Below are positions 38,092 to 47,042 of a DNA stretch of 64,000 nucleotides, piece by piece. The notes beneath the pieces were generated by a model, which had not been told where the DNA came from, ran no database searches, and was given only the letters and a program-made list of their open reading frames with translations. Source of the DNA: Limnohabitans sp. T6-20. GTDB lineage: Bacteria; Pseudomonadota; Gammaproteobacteria; Burkholderiales; Burkholderiaceae_C. Where the stretch lies: contig NZ_NERW01000001.1 in assembly GCF_003063505.1 (NCBI RefSeq), positions 1,170,501 through 1,234,500 on the forward strand, read 5' to 3'. Each line of letters begins with the position of its first letter. Within the stretch, counting starts at the first letter, position 1. The position numbers and the translations under genes were made by a program.

Positions 38092-40188
38092 ATGAACCAC
38101 ACCCCTGCCACCACCCTGGTGCGCGGCGCTTGCCCGCACGATTGCCCCGACACCTGCGCCTTGCTGACCACGGTGGAGAACGGTCGTGCCACCAAAGTGC
38201 AAGGCAACCCGGCGCACGCGCAGACCGACGGCGTGCTGTGCACCAAGGTCTCGCGCTACACCGAGCGCATCTACCACCCGGACCGCTTGCTGCAACCCTT
38301 AAAACGTGTCGGCCCCAAGGGCTCGGGCCAGTTCGAGCCTGTGAGCTGGGACGAAGCGCTGGACAGCATTGCCACACGCCTGAAAACCATCGCCGCACGC
38401 CACCCGCAGGCCATCCTGCCCTACAGCTACGCGGGCACCATGGGCTTGGTGCAAAGCGAGTCGATTGCGGCGCGGTTTTTTCACCAGTTGGGCGCATCGC
38501 TCCTGGATCGCACGATTTGCGCCTCTGCCGGGGCCGAAGCCCTGACGCAGACCTTGGGCAACAAGGTGGGCATGAAGGTCGAGTTTTTTGCCGAATCCAA
38601 GCTCATCGTCATCTGGGGTAGCAACTCGATTGGCAGCAACCTGCACTTTTGGCGCGTTGCCCAAGCGGCCAAGCGCCAGGGGGCCAAGCTGGTGTGCATC
38701 GACCCCCGGCGCAGCGAAACGGCCGAAAAATGCCACGAACACATCGCCCTGCGCCCCGGCACCGACGCCGCGCTGGCGTTGGCCCTCATGCACGAGCTGA
38801 TCGTCAATGGCTGGTTGGACCAGGACTACATCGACCGCTACACCTTGGGCTGGGACGCCCTGAAAGCGCGCGCCTTGCAATGGACGCCCGAACGTGCGGC
38901 CGACGTGTGCGGCGTGCCGGCCCTGCAAATTCGCCAATTGGCCCGCGACTGGGGCACGACCCAGCCCGCCGCCATTCGCCTGAACTACGGCATGCAGCGC
39001 GTGCGCGGTGGCGGCAACGCGGTGCGGGCGATTGCCTGCTTGCCTGCGTTGACAGGTGCCTGGCGGCACCGGGCGGGGGGCTTGCTGCTCAGCAGCTCGG
39101 GGCATTTTCCGGTGCGGCGAGCGGCCCTGCAGCGGCCCGACTTGCTGGGCGAGCGCCGCCCGCGCACGATCAACATGACCACCATTGGTGACGATTTGCT
39201 GCGCCCGGCTTCGCCCGATTTTGGCCCGCAAATCGAAGCCCTGATCGTTTACAACAGCAACCCGGTGGCGATTGCGCCCGAGTCGGGCAAGGTGGTGCAG
39301 GGCTTTGCCCGCGAAGACCTGTTCACGGTGGTGCTGGAGCATTTTCAGACCGATACGGCCGACTATGCCGACTTCATCTTGCCCGCCACCACGCAGCTGG
39401 AGCATTGGGACATCCACACCAGCTACGGCCACACCGATGTGTTGCTGAACCGCCCAGCGATTGCGCCTGTGGGCGGTGCACGCACCAACACCGACATCTT
39501 TCGGGCGCTGGCTCAGCGCATGGGGTTTGACGACCCATGCTTTGCCGAAACCGACGAGAGCTTGTGCCGCAGCGCCATTGGCGATAACAAAGATTTTGAG
39601 GCGCTGTTGGCCAATGGCTTTGCTTCATTGCCCGTGCCCGATGCGCCGTTTGCCGAGGGTGGCTTTCCATCGCCCTCGGGTCGCTGTGAGTTTTTCAGCC
39701 AGCGCCTAGCCGACCAGGGGCTGGATGGCCTGCCCGACCATGTGCCCAATTACGAAGTGCTTGGCAGCGATGCGCGCTACCCGCTGGCCATGATCTCGCC
39801 GCCTGCGCGCAACTTTCTCAACTCCACCTTCGTCAACGTGCAAAGCCTGCGCGACATCGAAGCCGAGCCGGTGCTGGAGATGCACCCCCAAGACGCGGCA
39901 GCGCGTGGCATTGCCGACGGCGCGGTGGTCAAGGTGTTCAACGACCGGGGTACTTACCACTGCAAAGCCAGATTGAACCAGCGGGCGCGGCCCGGTGTGG
40001 TCAACGGACTGGGCATCTGGTGGCGCAAGCTGGGCCTGAACGGCACCAATGTGAATGAGCTGACCAGCCAGCACCTGACCGACCTGGGCCGTGCGCCCGT
40101 GTTTTACGACTGCCTGGTGGAGGTGGCTGCCGACCCGGCTTTCAAGCCGGTCGCCAATGCAGCGGCCAAGGCCTCAGCCAAGGCCTGA
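38092..40188 (+). CDS. Molybdopterin-dependent oxidoreductase
   Basis: A 698-residue member of the DMSO reductase superfamily. The N-terminal [4Fe-4S] motif is CPHDCPDTC (about 14-22) with a later Cys in GVLCTK. VSWDEALDSIATRL, the RTICASAGAEA stretch (Cys as possible molybdenum ligand, about 144), VWGSNSIGSNLHFW and a C-terminal molydopterin-binding domain follow. No Tat signal is present, so it is probably cytosolic. No partner subunit genes adjoin it. The substrate is unknown; FdhD at 56 kb and the Mo-cofactor machinery may serve it. Confidence 0.87.
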   Translation: MNHTPATTLVRGACPHDCPDTCALLTTVENGRATKVQGNPAHAQTDGVLCTKVSRYTERIYHPDRLLQPLKRVGPKGSGQFEPVSWDEALDSIATRLKTIAARHPQAILPYSYAGTMGLVQSESIAARFFHQLGASLLDRTICASAGAEALTQTLGNKVGMKVEFFAESKLIVIWGSNSIGSNLHFWRVAQAAKRQGAKLVCIDPRRSETAEKCHEHIALRPGTDAALALALMHELIVNGWLDQDYIDRYTLGWDALKARALQWTPERAADVCGVPALQIRQLARDWGTTQPAAIRLNYGMQRVRGGGNAVRAIACLPALTGAWRHRAGGLLLSSSGHFPVRRAALQRPDLLGERRPRTINMTTIGDDLLRPASPDFGPQIEALIVYNSNPVAIAPESGKVVQGFAREDLFTVVLEHFQTDTADYADFILPATTQLEHWDIHTSYGHTDVLLNRPAIAPVGGARTNTDIFRALAQRMGFDDPCFAETDESLCRSAIGDNKDFEALLANGFASLPVPDAPFAEGGFPSPSGRCEFFSQRLADQGLDGLPDHVPNYEVLGSDARYPLAMISPPARNFLNSTFVNVQSLRDIEAEPVLEMHPQDAAARGIADGAVVKVFNDRGTYHCKARLNQRARPGVVNGLGIWWRKLGLNGTNVNELTSQHLTDLGRAPVFYDCLVEVAADPAFKPVANAAAKASAKA

Positions 40189-40215
40189 ACATCCACGTAA
40201 CCCCCTTTGCACACC

Positions 40216-40518
40216 ATGCCTGAACTGAAAATTGAACGAGCACACACCCTGGGCCTGGACGGCGCACGCTTGGTGGCCGAACGCTGGCGCGAGCAGGCCG
40301 AACAAGATTGGGGCATGACCTGCGCTTCAGAGCCTGGAGAGGCCTTGGACCGCATGCGCTTTGAACGCAGCGGTGTGAGTGGAGAGCTCTCCGTCAGCGC
40401 CACCCGCTTTGACTTGCAGATCAAGTTGGGGTTTTTGCTGGGGGCTTACAGCGGCAAGATTGAAGAAAAAATCCAGGCCAATCTGGATGCTTTGTTGGGT
40501 CCAGCGCCGCAGGCCTGA
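40216..40518 (+). CDS. Polyhydroxyalkanoate system family protein
   Basis: A 100-residue protein matching the PHA granule-region family. It begins MPELKIERAHTLGLDGARLVAERW, then has VSATRFDLQIKLGFLLGAYSGKIEEKIQANLD. Members are found near PHA synthesis genes in proteobacteria; the function is undefined. No PHA synthase is in this window. It lies 27 bases after the molybdenum enzyme gene. Confidence 0.82.
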   Translation: MPELKIERAHTLGLDGARLVAERWREQAEQDWGMTCASEPGEALDRMRFERSGVSGELSVSATRFDLQIKLGFLLGAYSGKIEEKIQANLDALLGPAPQA

Positions 40519-40524
40519 TTCCGC

Positions 40525-40714
40525 CTTCGGCCGCAGGGGCGGCCTCCCACGCAGAGCCCGTCTCCTACACAGAGCTTTTGTCCCTCACACAGAGCTTGTC
40601 TTCCACGCAGAGCCAGCTTCCCACGCAGAGCTTGTCCATCACGCAGAGCCTGCCCACCAAACTGGGGCGGCCTGATGGGGTATTCATGTGGGAGCGAGCC
40701 CCTGCTCGCGAATG
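40525..40714. repeat. REP-like palindromes flanking a short tandem array, locus 4
   Basis: A minus-oriented copy lies at 40525-40550 (GGCCGC stem) and a plus-oriented copy at 40688-40714 (GCGAG stem). Between them (about 40546-40655) a degenerate tandem array repeats CCCACGCAGAGC(C/TT)TGTC-like units of 17-22 bp about six times. The first unit starts at the CCCAC end of the palindrome, as if the array grew from it. Confidence 0.85.
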
Positions 40715-40738
40715 CCTGTTATCCCTGGCCTGCAAGAC

Positions 40739-42715
40739 TCAAGGCAAATCCTTGTTCACCTCGGCCACGGTCGAAGTGCGCGGTCCCACCGAGCCCAGGC
40801 GGGCTTTGAGTGACTGGGGTTGGCGCGTCAGGATGGCGGCGTAGTTGGTGGTGTTGGACAGCACTTTTTTCACGTAATCGCGGGTTTCCTGGAACGGGAT
40901 GTTTTCGGCCCAGATGGCCGCTTCGAGCACCGGGCCGTTGCGCCACGTGCGCGATCGACCCGGCCCGGCGTTGTAGGCCGCTGTGGCCAAAGGCATCGAG
41001 CCCTCGAAGTCGTCCAGCACCAGTTTCAGGTAACCCGTGCCGATGGCCACGTTCACTTCGCGGTCGGTGATCTGGTCGGGCGTGAAGCCGGTCATGCCGA
41101 TCTTTTTGGCGGTCCATTTGGCGGTGGCGGGCATCACCTGCATCAGGCCCGAGGCCCCCACATGCGAGCGGGCGTCCATGACGAAACGGCTTTCCTGGCG
41201 GATCAGGCCATACACATAAGCCGGGTCGAGCTTGATGTCGCCCGAGCGGCGCACCACGATCTCGCGCAGCGGCATCGGAAAGCGCTGGTCAAAGTCGATG
41301 GCGTCTTTGGTGCGGTCGCTGGTGTTGATGCAGCGGTCCCACACTTGGCGTTGGCAAGCCAGATCGGCAGCGGCCAGCAGCTCGCGGTCGTTCATGCCGC
41401 CGGGCGTGTGCAGGTTGGTGCTGTAGTTCCACTCGCGGTTGCCTTCGGGGCGCAGCCCCATCTGGATGGCGTACAAGGCGCGCTGCAGGCCGGGGTTGAT
41501 GAGGGCGGCGGCTTTTTCTTGCGGGGTCAGGGCGGCAGGGCGTTCGGGCAGGGTGATGGCTTGCCCCAATTCTTCGAGGGCCAGTTGCTCATAAAAACCC
41601 CGCACGCTGGCGATGCTGCGCAGCAGGCCTTGGGCTTCTTGCCGCTGGGCCGTGTCTTGCGCTGTGGCCATCAGGGCGCGTGCTCGCCAATACACCCATG
41701 CCGGGTCTTTTTGCGATTCGGGGCTCATGGCCTGGGTGGCGGTGAGCACCTGACGCCATTGGCCTTGCCGCAAGGCGGCGCGCACTTTCCAACTCAACAG
41801 GTCGTCGTTCAGGTCGCTGTCTTTTTGTACCTTGGCAAAGTGGCTGCTGGCGTTGTCTTGCAGTTTTTGCGCAGCTTGCTTGCCAATCACGCCCCAAGTC
41901 CAGTTGCGCTCTTCCTGGCTCAGCTGAATCGACCAGTGCCGGTCCAGCAGTTCGGCCGCTTTGTCGGGCTGGTTGGCAGCCAGGCGGATCAGGGCCAGCA
42001 CCGCCAGCTCCTTGCGGCTTTTGGTGATGGCGATGATGCGTTTGTCCAGATACCGCTCAGGGTCGGCGTAGATCAGGGCCACTTGTTCAGACAAGCGTGG
42101 TGCTTCGATGTCGACGGCAGCTTGTGCCGGGCGGGGGCGGTTGGCTTCCATGGCCAGCCGCGCCTTGCGCCACAGGTCCAGTCCGTTGATTTGTTTGCCC
42201 GAGTGCAAATGCTCGGCCACATAGGTGCAGCCGTCGTCGGCCTCGCGCAGGGCGTACCACAGGCGCTTGGCTTCTTCGGCCACGTTCGCCTTGCTGTTCA
42301 TGGCTTCGGTGGCCAGCGCGTAGCAGCGCACCTCGCGGTCGTCGCGCATGCGGTAGCGCGGGTACTCGGCGGTGAAGGTGGCCCAGTCGCGGCGCTTGCC
42401 CAGTTGCAGCAGCCAGTCGGTGCGCAAGCGGTCTTCGTAGTAGCTGCCTGAGTAGGCGTTCAAAAAGCCGCGAATCTCGGATTCAGGGGCGATGTCCAGC
42501 CGGGCGCGCATTTCCCAATAGGCCGCCAAAGGCTCCATCACATGGCCACGGGTTTGCGGCAGCAAGGCAGACAAGCGGTTTTTGTCGCCTTTTTTGAAGG
42601 CCTGCTGCATCTCCAGGATGACGTCGTCGCCCTTGTTTTGGGCTTGGGCGGCGGCGCTCCAGAGGCTTGTCGCGGTCAATGCACAAACCAGTGTCAGAAT
42701 CTGAGTGAATTTCAT
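40739..42715 (-). CDS. Soluble lytic murein transglycosylase
   Basis: A 658-residue periplasmic Slt70-like enzyme with a signal peptide ending WSAAAQA. A long alpha-superhelical U domain (about 30-450) is followed by a GH23 domain with catalytic Glu in RQESRFVMDARSHVGASGLMQVMPATA (about residue 515) and ATAAYNAGPGRSRTWRNG. It cleaves the MurNAc-GlcNAc bond to give anhydro-muropeptides, which AnmK (10.6 kb) can recycle after import. It is divergent from the 5-FTHF cyclo-ligase gene. Confidence 0.92.
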   Translation of the reverse strand: MKFTQILTLVCALTATSLWSAAAQAQNKGDDVILEMQQAFKKGDKNRLSALLPQTRGHVMEPLAAYWEMRARLDIAPESEIRGFLNAYSGSYYEDRLRTDWLLQLGKRRDWATFTAEYPRYRMRDDREVRCYALATEAMNSKANVAEEAKRLWYALREADDGCTYVAEHLHSGKQINGLDLWRKARLAMEANRPRPAQAAVDIEAPRLSEQVALIYADPERYLDKRIIAITKSRKELAVLALIRLAANQPDKAAELLDRHWSIQLSQEERNWTWGVIGKQAAQKLQDNASSHFAKVQKDSDLNDDLLSWKVRAALRQGQWRQVLTATQAMSPESQKDPAWVYWRARALMATAQDTAQRQEAQGLLRSIASVRGFYEQLALEELGQAITLPERPAALTPQEKAAALINPGLQRALYAIQMGLRPEGNREWNYSTNLHTPGGMNDRELLAAADLACQRQVWDRCINTSDRTKDAIDFDQRFPMPLREIVVRRSGDIKLDPAYVYGLIRQESRFVMDARSHVGASGLMQVMPATAKWTAKKIGMTGFTPDQITDREVNVAIGTGYLKLVLDDFEGSMPLATAAYNAGPGRSRTWRNGPVLEAAIWAENIPFQETRDYVKKVLSNTTNYAAILTRQPQSLKARLGSVGPRTSTVAEVNKDLP

Positions 42716-42724
42716 GGGTCGATT

Positions 42725-43309
42725 ATGGACAAAGCTGACGCTAAAAAAGCCTTACGGAAAGCCTTGATTGAAGAAAGGTTGAACCTGCCCGACCGCCAGG
42801 CGCGGGCTGAAGCCTTGCAGCGTGTCATGCGCATTTGGCTGTTTGACCGACCCGAAACCGTGATCGGCGCCTATTGGCCCATCAAGGGTGAATTTGACCC
42901 CTTGCCCGTGCTGCACCGCTGGAAAGAAGACGGCGAACTCAACGGCGAACCCCAACGCCGCCGCATCGGCCTGCCGGTGGTCAACAAGCAGCACAAAACC
43001 CTGACGTTCCACACCTGGTATCCCGGTTGTGCCATGGAAGAGGACGCCTACGGCATCCCCAAACCCAAAGACACCGAAGTCATCGTGCCCACCTTGTTGT
43101 TTGTGCCCTGTGTGGGCTACGGCATTGGTGGCTACCGCCTGGGTTATGGCGGCGGTTTTTACGACCGCACCCTGGCCACCTTGCAGCCCAAGCCGTTCAC
43201 GGTGGGCTTGGGCTATACCCATGGCTTTGTGGACGACCTGGAGCCCGAAGACCACGACGAGCCGCTGGACGCGATCCTGAACGACAACGGGGTGGTGTGG
43301 CCGGTTTGA
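42725..43309 (+). CDS. 5-formyltetrahydrofolate cyclo-ligase
   Basis: A 194-residue ATP-dependent enzyme converting 5-formyl-THF to 5,10-methenyl-THF. Conserved stretches are KKALRKALIEERLNL, IGAYWPIKGEFDP (about 43), VIVPTLLFVPCVGYG and the nucleotide site GYRLGYGGGFYDRTL (about 140). ATG 42725 is used. It shares a short divergent promoter region with the transglycosylase gene. It complements the metF and folate-synthesis genes elsewhere in the window. Confidence 0.93.
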   Translation: MDKADAKKALRKALIEERLNLPDRQARAEALQRVMRIWLFDRPETVIGAYWPIKGEFDPLPVLHRWKEDGELNGEPQRRRIGLPVVNKQHKTLTFHTWYPGCAMEEDAYGIPKPKDTEVIVPTLLFVPCVGYGIGGYRLGYGGGFYDRTLATLQPKPFTVGLGYTHGFVDDLEPEDHDEPLDAILNDNGVVWPV

Positions 43310-43340
43310 CGCGGGCTTGGGTGACCTCTGTCGATGGACC

Positions 43341-44357
43341 TCAATCGGGGGAGGCCAGCGTTTCCGGGTCAGGCACGTCGCCCGTGGCCAGGCGGGTGTT
43401 GTCCGCTTGCTGGCGCAGCCAATCGCAAAAGGCGCGCACTTCGGGGCGCAACTTGCTGCGGGGTGCCACCAGCAGCCAATAAGCCAGCGGCGAGCTCAGC
43501 CGCATCTCGGGCAACACTTCCACCAAGTCACCGTTGGCCAGGCTCTCGGCCACCAAGGGCTGACGTGCCAAGGCCACGCCTTGGCCGGTGAGCGCCGCCT
43601 GCACGATCTGGTGGGCGTAGTTGAAATACAGCCAGCGCGCAGGAGATGGGGCGGCTGTTTTGCCGGGGGCATGGGGGCTGAAGGTGTCCAGCCAGCGCTG
43701 CCAGCTTAGCCATTCCATGTGTTGGGTGCGGTAGGCATCGCCGGCTTCGATCAGCGTGCAGCGCATCAAATCGGCCACGTTGCGGATGGGCTGTGATTTC
43801 AACAGCCACGGGCTGGCGACCACGGTCAGTTGTTCGCCAAACAGGCGCTCTGCGGAGCCGCTGATTTGGCTGGGGTTGGCGTAGCGCAAAGCCAGGTCCA
43901 CATCGGTGTTGTTCATGTCCACGGCGGCGTCGGTGGCATCGATCCGGATGTCGATGTCCGGGTGCTCGCGTTGGAATATTTCAAGCCGGGGGATCAACCA
44001 CATGCTGGCAAACGAAGCCCAGGTGGTGATGGACACGCTTTGGCGTCCGGTGCTCTGGCGGATGCGTCGCACCGCCGAATCGATGCGTTCCAGCGAAGCG
44101 CTGGCTGTTCGGTGCAGCAAGCTGCCTGAGCTGGTCAGCTCCACCGAGCGGGTGTGCCGCAAAAACAGCGGTGTGCCGACCTCGTGCTCCAACGCCTGGA
44201 TTTGCCGGCTGACCGCGCTTTGGGTCAGGGCCAGCTCCTCTGCCGCCACCCGGAAGTTCAGGTGTCTGGCCACGGCGTCAAACGCCCTCAGATAGCTCAT
44301 CGAGATCGGACGGGTGCGGGCAGCTGGGGCGGGGGAGGGCGGCATGGTGGTGCCCAT
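43341..44357 (-). CDS. LysR family transcriptional regulator
   Basis: About 338 residues. The N-terminal winged HTH reads YLRAFDAVARHLNFRVAAEELALTQSAVSRQIQALEHEVG, and the effector-binding domain includes VSITTWASFASMWLIPRLEIFQREHPDIDIRIDATD, resembling the GcvA-like group. The start is unclear: ATG 44357, ATG 44381 or ATG 44345, none with a strong ribosome-binding site. It is divergent from the DUF2917 gene about 140 bases away, the classic LysR-target layout, so that gene is the best guess for regulation. Confidence 0.88.
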   Translation of the reverse strand: MGTTMPPSPAPAARTRPISMSYLRAFDAVARHLNFRVAAEELALTQSAVSRQIQALEHEVGTPLFLRHTRSVELTSSGSLLHRTASASLERIDSAVRRIRQSTGRQSVSITTWASFASMWLIPRLEIFQREHPDIDIRIDATDAAVDMNNTDVDLALRYANPSQISGSAERLFGEQLTVVASPWLLKSQPIRNVADLMRCTLIEAGDAYRTQHMEWLSWQRWLDTFSPHAPGKTAAPSPARWLYFNYAHQIVQAALTGQGVALARQPLVAESLANGDLVEVLPEMRLSSPLAYWLLVAPRSKLRPEVRAFCDWLRQQADNTRLATGDVPDPETLASPD

Positions 44358-44497
44358 GATACGGGCGCAGCGCGCTTTCATTCATGCATTTGGCGCATCA
44401 ATGGAGGTGAGGATTTTCATTGGACGCTGAATGCTTTGGCTTGCATCATGAATGCACCGACGCTTTTGTCGGCGTCGCGATCACCCTGGAGATGGAG

Positions 44498-44968
44498 ATG
44501 TCTGAATCCGCACTGTGCACTTCTTTGCAAGACTGTCAAAAACTGAAAACTGTCCGCTGGACAGGCACTTGGCGCTTGGCCCCCCGGCGCGCCATGAGCC
44601 TGCTGCCCCGCCAGGACAGCCAGTTGCTGATGGTGCAAGGCACGGCATGGATCACTTGGGAAAAACCCATCGACCGTGGGGCCCGAAGCGATGGCGACCA
44701 TTTTCTGGAAGCCGGGCAGATCATTGACGTGCCCGCCGGGGCTCGCTTGGTCATGGAAGCGCGCCACAGCGGTGAGACGCTGCACTTTGACTGGCGCGAA
44801 ATGCCGCCGGGCCTTGCGCTGCAGCGCTTGCCCCAGGCCACTTTGCCTGAACTGCTCAGGCAATGGCTGCAAGCCTGGGGGCAGGTGGGCGGGGCCAGTG
44901 CCAGGCTGGCGCGTGGGCTGTGCCGCCCTCGGCTGGGCGGGCTGACCGCAGGTGACTTGCCCGCCTGA
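44498..44968 (+). CDS. DUF2917 domain protein
   Basis: About 156 residues. A cupin-like segment runs from WRLAPRRAMSLLPRQDSQLLMVQGTAWIT to GDHFLEAGQIIDVPAGARLVMEA, typical of DUF2917. There is no signal peptide. The function is unknown. I place the start at ATG 44498 (MSESAL), after GGAGATGGAG; an in-frame ATG at 44492 and an open frame back to 44420 remain possible. It may be the target of the divergent LysR regulator. Confidence 0.78.
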   Translation: MSESALCTSLQDCQKLKTVRWTGTWRLAPRRAMSLLPRQDSQLLMVQGTAWITWEKPIDRGARSDGDHFLEAGQIIDVPAGARLVMEARHSGETLHFDWREMPPGLALQRLPQATLPELLRQWLQAWGQVGGASARLARGLCRPRLGGLTAGDLPA

Positions 44969-45052
44969 TGGTTTGACTGCGTGCCCAACTGAGTACCCGA
45001 TTCAGTGTCCGACTCAGTGGGGGCCTTGGGCTGTGGCTGGCAGAATGCCGCC

Positions 45053-45682
45053 ATGGCCCGACCCAAATCAGCAACCCACGACATCAAGCGCGACGCGATC
45101 CTCGACATCGCGGCGCAATGCTTTGCCCAGCGCAGTTACCCTGCGGCCAGCATGAACGAGATCGCCACGGCGTGTGGCACGTCCAAAGCGCGGCTGTACC
45201 ACTATTACGACAGCAAAGAGGCGATCCTGTTTGACTTGCTGGACCGCCACACCCAGCGCCTGCTGGCGCTGATTGCGCAGACGGAGGCGACTGCGCAGCG
45301 CAAGAACTTGGACGAGCGGGCGACGCTGCACGAGCTGGTGCGGGCGTTTTTGCAGGAATACGAAACCTCGGCCACCCGGCACGCAGCCTTGCTCAACGAC
45401 ACGCAGTTTTTGAGCGATGCGCCCGACCCTGCGCTGGGCGCGGCTTTGGTCTCGCCCAGGGACCTGATCCTCAACCGCCAGCGCGACATCGTGGCCGCCA
45501 TGACCCGCTTCATGAAGCGCGCTTACCCCGAGCGCCTGACCCCGACCAACCAGACCGCGCTGACCATGATGCTGCTGGGCATGATCAACTGGACCTTCAC
45601 CTGGCTGCGCCCGGGCGGCCCGATCAGCTATGCGGCCTTTGCCGAAGAGGTCATTTCGATGCTGGAAAAGGGTTTGGGCTGA
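45053..45682 (+). CDS. TetR family transcriptional regulator
   Basis: A 209-residue repressor-type protein. The HTH reads RDAILDIAAQCFAQRSYPAASMNEIATACGTSKARLYHYYDSKEAIL (about 14-60), followed by an all-helical ligand domain. It is the only TetR protein in the window, so it is a candidate for the paa operator at 8 kb, but no matching palindrome lies near its own start and the distance is 37 kb. An upstream in-frame start at 45005 is less likely. Confidence 0.88.
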   Translation: MARPKSATHDIKRDAILDIAAQCFAQRSYPAASMNEIATACGTSKARLYHYYDSKEAILFDLLDRHTQRLLALIAQTEATAQRKNLDERATLHELVRAFLQEYETSATRHAALLNDTQFLSDAPDPALGAALVSPRDLILNRQRDIVAAMTRFMKRAYPERLTPTNQTALTMMLLGMINWTFTWLRPGGPISYAAFAEEVISMLEKGLG

Positions 45683-45711
45683 GTTTCTTGCCATCTCTTT
45701 GGGGCTTCCAT

Positions 45712-45871
45712 GTGGGAGCTAGCCCCTGCTCGCGAATGTCTGCCAAAGGCATGCAGGCATTCGGCCGCAGGGGCGGCCTCCCACAGGGAGAGAGTCTGTG
45801 TCATTCGGTTGCAAGGGCAACCTTTCACGGCAAAAAGAAGCGTTGCAGCTCTTCGTGGGGCTGCCTCCCAC
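45712..45871. repeat. REP-like palindrome cluster, locus 5
   Basis: There are four copies. A plus-oriented one at 45712-45738 has one stem mismatch (GCTAG). A minus-oriented one is at 45758-45785 (GGCCGC stem). A minus-oriented variant at 45802-45829 has stem GGTTGC/GCAACC and head TTTCAC. A decayed copy is at about 45844-45871. The third keeps pairing despite base changes. Confidence 0.82.
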
Positions 45872-45960
45872 AAAGACATTTTGAAGATCTGTCATTTACC
45901 AATCCGTAATTCATTTCGTTTAGGTAAAATCCACACCATTCATTGACCGGAGAAACTGCC

Positions 45961-46974
45961 ATGTCCACCGCCCCGACCAAAGCCCCCACCAAAGCCTTCG
46001 CCAGTCAAGCCGACTTGGACGAAAAGAAGATCACTTTCGAGCAACTCAGCCAGCATTGCTGGGCCTACACCGCCGAAGGCGACCCCAACTCGGGCGTGAT
46101 CATTGGTGACCGCTTCATCATGGTGAGCGACGCCACAGCCACCCCGGCCATGGCGCAAGACCTGATCAAGAAAATCCGCACCGTCAGTGACCTGCCCATC
46201 AAGTACGTGCTGCTGACCCACTACCATGCGGTGCGCGTGCTGGGCGCTTACGCCTACGCCGCCGAAGGCGCGACCGAGATCATCGCCAGCGAAGGCACTT
46301 TGGGCCTGATCAAAGAGCGTGGCGCGCAAGACATGAAGAGCGAGATGGAGCGCTTCCCGCGCCTGTTCCGTGGCGCTGACAGCGTGCCTGGCCTGACCTG
46401 GCCCACCATGGTGGTCGATGGCGGCAACCCCACCAAAGGCGAAGTGCCCGGCAAGCTCAGCATCAACCTGGGCGGTGTGGTGGTGCAGATCTGGCATCCG
46501 GGCCCGGGCCACACCCGTGGCGACACGATTGCCTGGGTGGAAGAAGAAAAAGTGCTGTTCTCGGGTGACCTGGTCGAGTACGAAGCCGGGGTGTACACCG
46601 GTGACGCGCAACTCGAAGAGTGGCCTGCCACGCTCGAAGCCCTGCGCGCCCTGAAGGCCGAGTTCATCGTGCCCGGTCGCGGCGAAGCCATGAAGGGCAA
46701 TGCCAACGTCAACAAGGCGCTGGACTACACCAAGCGCTGGGTCGAGACCTTGTACAAGGCAGGCAAAGAAGCCGTGGCCGCCAAGATGGACCTGAAAGCC
46801 GCCATGGCCCACACCCGCCAAAGCATGGATCCGATCTTTGGCCATGTGTTCATTTACGAGCACTGCCTGCCGTTTGACGTGACGCGAGCGTATGACGAAG
46901 CCAGCGGGATCAAGAACCCCCGCATCTGGACAGCCGAGCGCGACATGGAAATGTGGAAAGCGCTGCAAAGCTGA
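45961..46974 (+). CDS. MBL-fold protein with altered metal motif
   Basis: A 337-residue metallo-beta-lactamase-fold protein. The hallmark HxHxDH becomes THYHAVRVLG: His87 and His89 remain, but the Asp and His of the second half are Val91 and Arg92. Later metal-site parts HPGPGHTRGD, LFSGDLVE and GHVFIYEHCLPFD are present. Loss of the second-site ligands suggests one metal or altered chemistry. A CCGGAGAAA ribosome-binding site sits before ATG 45961. A strong terminator follows. The substrate is unknown; the TetR gene lies upstream with repeats between. Confidence 0.85.
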   Translation: MSTAPTKAPTKAFASQADLDEKKITFEQLSQHCWAYTAEGDPNSGVIIGDRFIMVSDATATPAMAQDLIKKIRTVSDLPIKYVLLTHYHAVRVLGAYAYAAEGATEIIASEGTLGLIKERGAQDMKSEMERFPRLFRGADSVPGLTWPTMVVDGGNPTKGEVPGKLSINLGGVVVQIWHPGPGHTRGDTIAWVEEEKVLFSGDLVEYEAGVYTGDAQLEEWPATLEALRALKAEFIVPGRGEAMKGNANVNKALDYTKRWVETLYKAGKEAVAAKMDLKAAMAHTRQSMDPIFGHVFIYEHCLPFDVTRAYDEASGIKNPRIWTAERDMEMWKALQS

Positions 46975-47003
46975 AGCGCTGCATCCGCCCGAGCCCGAAC
47001 CAC

Positions 47004-47037
47004 AACCCCGCCCTGATCCGGCGGGGTTTTGTTTTTT
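47004..47037. terminator. Terminator after the MBL-fold gene
   Basis: The stem AACCCCGCC/GGCGGGGTT is followed by TTGTTTTTT on the plus strand, between convergent genes. Confidence 0.85.
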
Positions 47038-47042
47038 GGGGG

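Noticed and set aside
40525..40714. Repeats considered as a CRISPR array
   Set aside because: Units are short and degenerate, there are no regular unique spacers, and no cas genes are present.
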